NCBI GenBank assembly: GCA_964636895.1
Contig: CAZWUW010000036.1
Span: 1 to 28,636 of the forward strand
Direction of reading: 5' to 3'
DNA from: CAZWUW01 sp964636895
GTDB taxonomy: Bacteria > Bacillota > Thermincolia > Thermincolales > CAZWUW01
Length of the DNA: 28,636 nt
Shown here: piece after piece, positions 15,132 through 21,956 of the stretch
Layout of the letters: each line of letters starts with the position of its first letter
Numbering within the stretch: position 1 is the first letter of the stretch
The notes under the pieces: model-generated
Databases searched by the model: none
Told to the model about the DNA's origin: nothing
The model's input: only the letters and a program-made list of their open reading frames with translations
Translations under genes and position numbers: made by a program

Positions 15132-16824
15132 TGCCGCCCCCCCTGCCGGAATTCTTACTTCCGCTCCGCCTAGCGGAATTATTAATACCGCTCCGTCGGC
15201 CGCCGCCCAACTGAGTTCCGGCACCTTCGCCAGGACGTGGCGGCTTAGGCCGTTGGCCGTAATCCTGCCGGGCCGGTTCTACATAACCGATAGTCCTGGG
15301 CCGGGTAAACATTTTCCACCACGGTGCCCGTATAAATACATCCTTTAAGTCCCGCCAACTGGTAGGCGCTACCGGCGATAAATACGGAACACCAAACGAA
15401 CGCAGGGAGCACAAATGTATAAGTATGGCCAGCAGAGCTACCATAATGCCAAACAAACCCAAAGCCGCGGCTGCCACGATAATCGGGAAGCGCAGCAGGC
15501 GCAAAGCAAAAGAACCGCTATAAGAAGGAATAGTAAATGACGAAATAGCCGTCAGGGATACCACAATAACCATTGCCGGCGACACCAAACCGGCAGAAAC
15601 TGCTGCATCCCCGATTACCAATGCCCCTACAATGCTGACTGCCTGTCCTACCGGCCGGGGCAGGCGCACCCCGGCTTCCCGTAAAACCTCGAAGGTCGCT
15701 TCCATCAACAGGGCCTCCACAAATGCGGGGAAGGGCACGCCTTCCCTGGCCGCCGCAATAGAAACCAGCAGGGCTGTCGGCAGCAGTTCCTGATGATAAG
15801 TAACAATAGCCACATAAAAAGACGGTAATAGTAATGCTATGTTCAAAGTGACCAGCCGGAGTAACCGCAAAGCGGAAGCGTAAATATATCTCAGATAATA
15901 ATCCTCACTGGACTGCAGAAATTCCGTAAAAATCACCGGCACTATCAAAACCATGGGCGTAGTGTCCGTAATAATGGCTACCCGCCCTTCCAACAAAGCT
16001 CCCGCTGCTTTGTCCGGCCGCTCGGTATAATTAACAGTAGGGAAAATGGACAGCGGGGCATCCTCAATAAACTCTTCCAGGTAACCACTCTCCAATATAC
16101 TATCCGTATTAATCCGGCTCAACCGGTTACGGACCTCCTGCACTACACTGCTGTCAGCGATACCTTCAATCCAGATAATGTTAACATCGGTCTTGGTCAG
16201 GGCACCGATTTTCATATTTTCCATCTTCAAGCGCGTGCTTTTAATGCGCCGCCTGATCAGCACCGCATTGGTGCGCAGACTTTCCGTGAACCCCTCCCGG
16301 GGGCCGCGGACCACCGTTTCAGTTTCCGGTTCCACTACCGCCCGTTGGTCCCAACCCTTGGTACAGGGCAGCAAGACCCTGGCTGAACCGTCAATAAGCA
16401 AAGCCGCATCCCCAGCCAAAATACTCTCTATCATTTCAAGCATTTCCCCGGTTTCGGCGGCCTCGGCAAAGGGCAGCAGCTGCTCTTTGATAAGCGTTAA
16501 TGCGTTCCCGGTATTTAACTTTTCGGCAACAGGCACAGACGGCAAATCATACATCAGTGATTTCATAAGATTTTCATTTAACAGGCTTTTTTCCGTCAGC
16601 CCCTCAATAAAAATAAGCAGCCCTCTGACCGGCACCGGGGAGCCGATTAAAAACTCCCGGAAAACGACATCACTGCAGTCACTAAAAACCTGCTTCAACA
16701 CTTTAATGTTTTCATCCAGGCTGACTGACAGGTAGTGCACCTCTTTTTCTTCACTGCCCGGGCGGGGTCGATGCTTATTAATCGCCATGGAGCGAATTTT
16801 TTTCGTCAGCTTATGCCACACCAC
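15121..16824 (-). CDS. gerA: Spore germination protein GerA (GerAA family)
   Basis: A subunit of a GerA-type receptor, 567 aa. A soluble N-terminal region (about 1-290; DVVFREFLIG, IGALTKTDVNIIWIEGIAD) is followed by about five or six hydrophobic helices with family motifs FPTVNYTERPDKAAGALLEGRVAI, LPTALLVSIAAAREGVPFPAFVEALLME and RLPRPVGQAVSIVGALVIGDAAV. The C-terminal 45 residues are low in complexity (Gly, Arg, Ser, Pro). The start is GTG 16824, 6 nt after AAAGGGG; TTG 16830 touches that site and is less likely, and ATG at 16788 would also be in frame. It follows gerB2 and overlaps gerB1. Confidence 0.95.
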   Translation of the reverse strand: MVWHKLTKKIRSMAINKHRPRPGSEEKEVHYLSVSLDENIKVLKQVFSDCSDVVFREFLIGSPVPVRGLLIFIEGLTEKSLLNENLMKSLMYDLPSVPVAEKLNTGNALTLIKEQLLPFAEAAETGEMLEMIESILAGDAALLIDGSARVLLPCTKGWDQRAVVEPETETVVRGPREGFTESLRTNAVLIRRRIKSTRLKMENMKIGALTKTDVNIIWIEGIADSSVVQEVRNRLSRINTDSILESGYLEEFIEDAPLSIFPTVNYTERPDKAAGALLEGRVAIITDTTPMVLIVPVIFTEFLQSSEDYYLRYIYASALRLLRLVTLNIALLLPSFYVAIVTYHQELLPTALLVSIAAAREGVPFPAFVEALLMEATFEVLREAGVRLPRPVGQAVSIVGALVIGDAAVSAGLVSPAMVIVVSLTAISSFTIPSYSGSFALRLLRFPIIVAAAALGLFGIMVALLAILIHLCSLRSFGVPYLSPVAPTSWRDLKDVFIRAPWWKMFTRPRTIGYVEPARQDYGQRPKPPRPGEGAGTQLGGGRRSGINNSARRSGSKNSGRGGGNAK

Positions 16825-16889
16825 CGTCAACCCCTTTTATTCGTCTTTAACTTGACCGGCTTACTTGACCCTCGGCATCTCGCTTAGCT

Positions 16890-17978
16890 TTATATAGATT
16901 TAAGCCGGACCAATGAAATAACCCAGATTATAAACGGCACGCCCAGACTAAAAATAAGATAATACAGATGAGCGATGCTAAAAAGATAAGTCATTTCCAT
17001 AATGCTTTTATATTCATAAACAGAATACGCGACAGCCAAAACAATCTCAGGCAGGACCAGCATCCGATAATCAGCCAGCCTGAACAATTGAGCCAAGCTT
17101 AATACGGTAGCAAAAGACGACAACGCCACGGCCATAAAAATCCATGTCACCCACCCCATTACGAACAGCACTTCCAACCGTTCAAAAAAAGCACCCGGAT
17201 TCATATATTTTGCCAGTGTTAAATATGGAAAAACCATTTCTGAAATTAACCCAGGTCCAAAGACAGCAATACTGATTAGGCTCAAGGTAGTTAATAAAAT
17301 ACCACTTAACCCCACGCCCAGTAAACCAACTTTTCTCAAATCATGCTTATTATTTACATAAGCTGTCAGAACGCCAAAAGTAAGGCCGATGGCTAGCCAG
17401 TCCAATGGTGCTGGGGTGGCGATAAGCAGGGGAACGATACCTTCATCCATAACCGGCAGTAAATTGGCAAAATCCATGTCACCGATACTGAACACAGCAA
17501 TTAATAGTAAAAAAAAGAGACCCAGGGGAAATACAAACTCCCCGCACCTGGCCAGGACCTCCAGGCCATTTTTTACGGCATAGGCGGTTAATAATGAAAT
17601 CACCCCATAAAGGACCAAAAATGGCGTTTCGGGCACAAATATAACTGTAAACTCCGCAAAGGACCTTAATGTCCAGCAATGGAGCTGAAAATAATAATAA
17701 ATAATCATCAGGCCAAATAACTTACCCAAATACTTGCCGGCCACTTTTTCGCCGTATTGAACAATGGTCAGTCCGGGAAAACGCCTGCCCAGGTCCGCCA
17801 GCGGATAAAAGATAAACAGGATAGCCAGCACCGTAGCCAGAATAATGGTCAGCCAGGCATCCTGATTAACAATATTAACCGGGTCGCCCGGAATAAAAAG
17901 CACCGCGACCGGAAAAATACTAAATACGAGCAGATAAACTGCCTGTTTGCCGGATATCAAATTCTTATTATTCATCAT
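16890..17978 (-). CDS. Spore germination protein GerB, copy 2 (GerAB family)
   Basis: A second B-type subunit, 362 aa with about ten hydrophobic helices. It is clearly homologous to copy 1 (shared FPGLTIVQYG, LLTAYAVKNGLEVLARCGEFVFP, GMVF-like PYLTLAKYMNPGAFFERLEV) but well diverged. It is the first gene of the operon, 66 nt before gerA. The start is the first of two adjacent ATGs (17978), after AGGGA. Having B subunits on both sides of a single gerA suggests that two receptor variants share A and C, or that one B has become specialised. Regulation in the forespore by Sigma-G is expected; a weak Sigma-G-like element is noted upstream. Confidence 0.93.
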   Translation of the reverse strand: MMNNKNLISGKQAVYLLVFSIFPVAVLFIPGDPVNIVNQDAWLTIILATVLAILFIFYPLADLGRRFPGLTIVQYGEKVAGKYLGKLFGLMIIYYYFQLHCWTLRSFAEFTVIFVPETPFLVLYGVISLLTAYAVKNGLEVLARCGEFVFPLGLFFLLLIAVFSIGDMDFANLLPVMDEGIVPLLIATPAPLDWLAIGLTFGVLTAYVNNKHDLRKVGLLGVGLSGILLTTLSLISIAVFGPGLISEMVFPYLTLAKYMNPGAFFERLEVLFVMGWVTWIFMAVALSSFATVLSLAQLFRLADYRMLVLPEIVLAVAYSVYEYKSIMEMTYLFSIAHLYYLIFSLGVPFIIWVISLVRLKSI

Positions 17979-17998
17979 ACATTCCCTGCATTTTAAGT

Positions 17999-18028
17999 TA
18001 ATTTGCTCTCTCAGGGACTTTTCTATTC
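17999..18028 (-). promoter_or_regulatory. Weak candidate Sigma-G promoter of the ger operon
   Basis: GAATA (18024-18028), an 18-nt spacer, then CAAATTA (17999-18005) on the minus strand. This is close to the Sigma-G pattern but with mismatches and a very short 5' UTR. Confidence 0.3.
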
Positions 18029-18088
18029 GTTCCGACAGTTTCGGGTGGTACAGTTTTACTTAACGGCACATAGACGAGGAGGAAAATT

Positions 18089-18313
18089 TTGATTTATCTG
18101 CTGGCTGTTATTAGTATTATTATTGCTATAGAAGTGCCGAGACTGGTGAAAAATAAAATGTGGCGCGAACTCACAGCCTTCTTCGTCTTGCTCACTATCG
18201 GCTTTATCTACAGTGCGGGTCAGATTTATGACTGGCCGCTGCCCAACCCCACCGCAAAAATGGAATATATGTTTGAACCGGTTTGGGAAAACATAAAGAA
18301 AATGTTACCGTAA
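18089..18313 (+). CDS. Small two-helix membrane protein divergent from ger operon (D-subunit-like)
   Basis: 74 aa, plus strand, divergent from gerB2. The start is TTG 18089, 6 nt after GAGGAGG. It has two hydrophobic helices (about 1-15 and 30-44), a charged loop with EVPRLVKNKMWREL, then YDWPLPNPTAKMEYMFEPVW. It is a paralog of the 72-aa protein at 12595 (same WREL-AF and PLPNP blocks at the same spacing), so this is a genuine small family and not a chance reading frame. It probably belongs to the germination system by proximity and paralogy; the precise function is unknown. It ends near the rpmA terminator, which it faces. Confidence 0.8.
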   Translation: MIYLLAVISIIIAIEVPRLVKNKMWRELTAFFVLLTIGFIYSAGQIYDWPLPNPTAKMEYMFEPVWENIKKMLP

Positions 18314-18320
18314 ACTTACG

Positions 18321-18353
18321 CAAAAAAAATTACCGGGTTTTTAACCCGGTAAT
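18321..18353 (-). terminator. Strong terminator after rpmA
   Basis: An 11-bp perfect stem (ATTACCGGGTT / AACCCGGTAAT, 18329-18353) with a 3-nt loop, followed on the minus strand by eight T residues. On the plus strand it has no U run, so it serves the small gene at 18089 poorly or not at all. Confidence 0.92.
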
Positions 18354-18372
18354 TCTATACTGTAATATACAG

Positions 18373-18663
18373 TTACATAGCTGCTTCACCGTAAACACTA
18401 ACCTGTTTTTTGTCCCGGCCCTTGCGCTCGTACTTGACTACGCCGGTAACCAAGGCAAAAAGGGTATCGTCTTTACCGATGCCGACATTATTGCCGGGAT
18501 GAATCTTAGTGCCCCGCTGGCGCACTAAAATATTACCGGCGGCCACCAACTGACCGTCGTGCCGCTTCACGCCAAGGCGCTTGGCTTCGGAGTCACGTCC
18601 GTTCCGGGAACTACCAACCCCTTTTTTGTGGGCAAATAATTGTAGATTAATTGTTAAAAGCAT
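18373..18663 (-). CDS. rpmA: Ribosomal protein L27 with Prp-cleaved N-terminal extension
   Basis: 50S protein near the peptidyl transferase centre, 96 aa. The N-terminus reads MLLTINLQLFA-HKKGVGSS: this is the Firmicute extension with the cleavage motif (NLQ-x-FA followed by H/S-KKG) recognised by the protease Prp, whose gene is next to it. Further family sequence: GVKRHDGQLVAAGNILVRQRGTKIHPG. The start is ATG 18663, 8 nt after AGGAGG; the in-frame GTG at 18672 is adjacent to the ribosome site. Last gene of rplU-prp-rpmA, before a strong terminator. Confidence 0.98.
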   Translation of the reverse strand: MLLTINLQLFAHKKGVGSSRNGRDSEAKRLGVKRHDGQLVAAGNILVRQRGTKIHPGNNVGIGKDDTLFALVTGVVKYERKGRDKKQVSVYGEAAM

Positions 18664-18678
18664 GAGGTCCACCTCCTT

Positions 18679-19002
18679 CTATATCACGCGTACATGCTGC
18701 GGATAAGTTTCTTGCAGGTTTTGGCAACCCAAAACCATGGTCGCAATGACCGCTTCAGCCATCTGGTACTGCTCAGGGGTTATTTTTTCCGGCAATCGGC
18801 AGCTAAGCCCGCCGGTGGCTTCATCAATATGATAATCAATAGCAATTCCTACATGGTGGTGCAGTCCTAGCAGCACCGACTGCGCCAGCATGGACACCGC
18901 CGCGCAAACCAAATCCTCACCGTGCGGAGCAAACCGGGCATGCCCTGTTACACTAAAACCCCTGACTTTCCCGGCCTCACGATGCACGGAAATTTCAATC
19001 AT
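18679..19002 (-). CDS. prp: Ribosomal-processing cysteine protease Prp (YsxB)
   Basis: Cysteine protease that removes the N-terminal extension of L27. 107 aa from ATG 19002 (GGAG upstream; the TTG at 19005 is less likely). Catalytic pair visible: His21 in VTGHARFAPHGEDLVCAAVS and Cys33 in the same motif, spaced as in Staphylococcus Prp (His22/Cys34 there). It is located between rplU and rpmA, the conserved Firmicute order, and the rpmA product carries the matching cleavage site. Confidence 0.96.
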   Translation of the reverse strand: MIEISVHREAGKVRGFSVTGHARFAPHGEDLVCAAVSMLAQSVLLGLHHHVGIAIDYHIDEATGGLSCRLPEKITPEQYQMAEAVIATMVLGCQNLQETYPQHVRVI

Positions 19003-19013
19003 CAAACTCCATC

Positions 19014-19325
19014 CTAAGCCTGGATTTTTTCGACTACAACTTTAGTATAAGGCTGACGGTGGCCGGTTTTGCGCCGGTAGTTTTTCTTGGGCTTATACTT
19101 GAAGACAATAATCTTCTTACCTTTGCCCTGGCCGACTACTTTGAGTACAGCCTTAGCTCCGTCCACCAACGGTGTGCCTACTTTGAGGTCACCTTCCTTA
19201 CCAACGGCCAGCACTTCGCTGATTTCAACGGTGTCACCTTCGCTGGCATTGAGCTTCTCAACGAAAATCACATCGCCTTCTTTCACGCGGTACTGCTTGC
19301 CTCCGGTTGCAATAATGGCGTACAT
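19014..19325 (-). CDS. rplU: Ribosomal protein L21
   Basis: 50S protein that binds 23S rRNA, 103 aa. Seen: MYAIIATGGKQYRV at the N-terminus and KIIVFKYKPKKNYRRKTGHRQPYT near the C-terminus, the family signature. The ATG at 19325 follows GGGAGGTG. First gene of rplU-prp-rpmA, with a consensus promoter and a probable autoregulatory L21 leader upstream. Confidence 0.98.
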   Translation of the reverse strand: MYAIIATGGKQYRVKEGDVIFVEKLNASEGDTVEISEVLAVGKEGDLKVGTPLVDGAKAVLKVVGQGKGKKIIVFKYKPKKNYRRKTGHRQPYTKVVVEKIQA

Positions 19326-19440
19326 GGATACACCTCCCTATCATGGACTCGCCGTCCGGGCACGTGGAATCGTTTGTGGAGCAAATCCGCCCCGCCCTTA
19401 CCGTGCGGTTTTCAGCATAGTCAGCAGACTGTGCCTACAG
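19326..19440 (-). promoter_or_regulatory. Probable L21 leader (r-protein autoregulatory RNA)
   Basis: About 115 nt of transcribed leader before rplU. It contains segments like those I recall from the Firmicute L21 leader: GAAAACCGCACGGTAAGGGC, then a GCTCCACAAACG stretch and CCACGTGCCCGGAC. L21 leader RNAs are thought to respond to excess L21. Identity is by recall of the motif, not by a covariance search. Confidence 0.6.
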
Positions 19441-19446
19441 TACAAT

Positions 19447-19475
19447 ATTGTATCTGATATCGGGGGGAATGTCAA
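19447..19475 (-). promoter_or_regulatory. Sigma-A type promoter of rplU-prp-rpmA
   Basis: TTGACA (19470-19475) and TACAAT (19447-19452) on the minus strand with a 17-nt spacer, giving a start near 19440. Confidence 0.88.
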
Positions 19476-19476
19476 G

Positions 19477-19516
19477 TAGGTCGTAGGTGGTAGGTGGTAG
19501 GTGGACCACCTGCCAC
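19477..19516. repeat. Tandem 7-nt repeat with inverted copy after rng
   Basis: TAGGTGG three times in a row (19484-19504) preceded by one variant TAGGTCG (19477-19483), then the inverse ACCACCTGCCACCTAT. The array folds into a long GGTGG/CCACC hairpin directly after the rng stop codon, abutting the rplU -35 box. No U run follows, so it is not a typical terminator. Confidence 0.75.
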
Positions 19517-21220
19517 CTATTTATTGACATCCACTAATTTCGCCTTGGCGTATGTCCTATGTACTCTGATAATCTCTACCGCAACCGTTTCGCCAATCAG
19601 AGCACTGGCGCCTTCGATGTCCACGATAAAACCGTTAATCCGGCCGATGCCGTCATAAATGTTGGTGGCATGCGGTTCTTCAACCTTCACTTCCAACACC
19701 TGACCCGGCCGCACCGGGACGCCGACTGCATCTATTTCAAATTGGGAATGGAGGGCTCTGATATTGATGACTTCAGGATGATAATGCTCGCAGCCCCGCA
19801 CCAGGATATGCTTTTTAGTCTTACTCTCCATCTCCCGCAAGTTAATACCTCCACTGCCGATCAGCATGGACGCTACGGACGGGTGCACCTCGGCCAGAAT
19901 TACTTCGGCGCTGATATGCTGAGCCAGTTTATAGATTTCATTTTTGGCCCGGATACTGATAGTTTCCTCGGAAAGCACTTTCCCTTTACCCTCACAATAA
20001 GGGCAGGCTTTCAATAAAACATTCTCCAGCCCCTGGCGAACCTTCTTCCGGGTCATTTCCACCAGGCCAAGTTGAGTTAAACCAAGTACATTAGTCTTGG
20101 TCTTATCCTTTTTAATTTCTTCTTCCAGCGCCTGAAGCACCTGATGCTGGTGCGCCTGGTTGGGCATATCAATGAAATCAATGATAATAATGCCACCGAT
20201 GTTGCGTAACCGCAATTGGCGGGCAATCTCCACCGCCGCATCAAGATTGGTTTTTAACACCGTATCAGCGAGATTAATGCTGCCCACATACTTGCCGGTA
20301 TTTACATCTATGGCCGTCAGAGCTTCCGTCTGGTCAATTACGATATAACCTCCGCACTTTAGCCAGACGCGGTGTTTAAGAATTTTCTCGATTTCCTCTT
20401 CCACGCCGTACTTTTCAAAAAGATTATCCTGCTCATAAAGGCTCACCCGGCTCTTCAACTGAGGTGAAGTCAGTTCCATCAATTCAAGGACTTTTTCATA
20501 CTCATAGCGGGAGTCAATAATTAAATTATCAATATCTTCAGTGAATAAGTCCCGGAGTATACGCTGCACCAGTTCCAGGTCCTTATGGATAAGGTTGGGA
20601 ACCGGTCCGTGATACGCCCGGTTCTGAATCTTTTTCCAAAGTTTGGCTAAAAGCGTAACATCCTGCTGAAATTCTTCTTCATCCATGCCTTCGGCAATGG
20701 TTCGCACGATCAAGCCCATGGCCGCCGGTTTAATCCGCGCAGCAATTTCCCTTAACCGCTCCCGTTCCTTTTCATCCTCAATCCGGCGGGAAATCCCCAC
20801 ATAATCAACATTGGGCATCAGCACCAAAAATCGTCCCGGCAGAGTAATGTGGGTAGTCACCCGGGCGCCTTTAGTCCCGAGAGGTTCTTTGGCAATCTGG
20901 ACCAGCAGTTCCTGGCCTTCCTTCAATACATCAATGATGTTTAAAGGCGCATGATCATGTTTAATTTCATCCGTCCCGTCTCCGGCAGTACGAGGCGGCA
21001 AGGCATCTTCCACAAAGAGGAAAGCATTTTTTTCCAGGCCGATGTCCACAAAGGCCGCCTGCATTCCGGGCAGAACATTTTCAACTTTACCTTTATAAAG
21101 GTTGCCTACCAGCCGCTGGTTAAGGGACCGCTCGATGTAAATTTCCACAGCGGTTTTATCTTCCAGCACCGCCACCCGGGTTTCTTCCTCCCGGACATTG
21201 ACCAAAATCTCTTTTAACAT
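19517..21220 (-). CDS. rng: Ribonuclease G/E family endoribonuclease
   Basis: Single-strand RNA endonuclease of mRNA decay and rRNA maturation. 567 aa, the size of RNase G rather than the long RNase E. Seen: an S1 domain (about 35-125; GNLYKGKVENVLPGMQAAFVD); magnesium-binding aspartates Asp305 (IDVNTGKYVG) and Asp348 (DFIDM); the zinc-link CPYC at 406-409; and a C-terminal PVRPGQVLEVKVEEPHATN segment with a predicted second OB-like strand region. The start is ATG 21220. It is followed by the rplU promoter; rng-rplU is a common clostridial order. It probably ends the transcript of the radical-SAM pair. Confidence 0.97.
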   Translation of the reverse strand: MLKEILVNVREEETRVAVLEDKTAVEIYIERSLNQRLVGNLYKGKVENVLPGMQAAFVDIGLEKNAFLFVEDALPPRTAGDGTDEIKHDHAPLNIIDVLKEGQELLVQIAKEPLGTKGARVTTHITLPGRFLVLMPNVDYVGISRRIEDEKERERLREIAARIKPAAMGLIVRTIAEGMDEEEFQQDVTLLAKLWKKIQNRAYHGPVPNLIHKDLELVQRILRDLFTEDIDNLIIDSRYEYEKVLELMELTSPQLKSRVSLYEQDNLFEKYGVEEEIEKILKHRVWLKCGGYIVIDQTEALTAIDVNTGKYVGSINLADTVLKTNLDAAVEIARQLRLRNIGGIIIIDFIDMPNQAHQHQVLQALEEEIKKDKTKTNVLGLTQLGLVEMTRKKVRQGLENVLLKACPYCEGKGKVLSEETISIRAKNEIYKLAQHISAEVILAEVHPSVASMLIGSGGINLREMESKTKKHILVRGCEHYHPEVINIRALHSQFEIDAVGVPVRPGQVLEVKVEEPHATNIYDGIGRINGFIVDIEGASALIGETVAVEIIRVHRTYAKAKLVDVNK

Positions 21221-21254
21221 ATATATCAGCTCCTATGGTGCCGTTTTCATCCTG

Positions 21255-21956
21255 CTACAGTGCCGCACCGACGGGAACTGCCAGCTTATCACCCTGGGCA
21301 ATGTACAACCCGGTGCGGTGAATGCGCAAAGACGCCGGGTCAACCGGCAGGCCGGCAGCTCTAATAAGGCCCTGTACAACCTCTTCCGGGCGTATATTGC
21401 CCTCATTGCCGGTGAGTAAAAGCATATCAAAGCAAACATCTTCCCCTGCCAGCCACCCGGTGAGATTTATTATACCGGGCCGAATATCTTTGGGCTTGAG
21501 GCCCTTTTTAGTGTTTTTTTCAATCACTAACTGGTTTTGCTTAAGGGTTTCATCTATACATTCCAATAATACCGCTTGGGTAACGGGTGCAGTAGCTCTT
21601 GCCCGGACTTCATAGCTGGTGCGATTAACTACTGACATCAGCGCCGGGCTATTGTCCGGCACCATACAGGCGCTTCTTATCGTTATCCCCGGCGGCAGAA
21701 CACTCATCAAGCGCCGGGCAATTTCCTCAGCTGCCACATTTTCACGCAAATCAATGTCCATGTATTCCGCATCACTGGTAACCCCTACTGCCAGGGCAGA
21801 CGCAAAAGACATCTTAGGATGGGGGTTAAATCCTTCCGAAAAAGCAATAGGTATCGCGGCCCGGCGTACCGCCCGTTCAAAAGCCTTCATCAGGTCAAGA
21901 TGGGAGACAAAACGCACCCCCGCCCCCTTGGTGAAACCAATTCTAACACGGGGCAT
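21255..21956 (-). CDS. Radical SAM-linked protein (DUF2344, TIGR03936 type)
   Basis: A 233-aa soluble protein starting MPRVRIGFTKGAGVRFVSHL, with SEGFNPHPKMSFASALAVG, the hallmark of the DUF2344 family, which is always found next to or fused with a B12-binding radical SAM protein. Its role is not established; a part in tRNA or rRNA modification has been suggested only by context. The start overlaps the 3' end of the radical SAM gene by 14 nt, so the two are translationally coupled. Followed by rng. Confidence 0.93.
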   Translation of the reverse strand: MPRVRIGFTKGAGVRFVSHLDLMKAFERAVRRAAIPIAFSEGFNPHPKMSFASALAVGVTSDAEYMDIDLRENVAAEEIARRLMSVLPPGITIRSACMVPDNSPALMSVVNRTSYEVRARATAPVTQAVLLECIDETLKQNQLVIEKNTKKGLKPKDIRPGIINLTGWLAGEDVCFDMLLLTGNEGNIRPEEVVQGLIRAAGLPVDPASLRIHRTGLYIAQGDKLAVPVGAAL

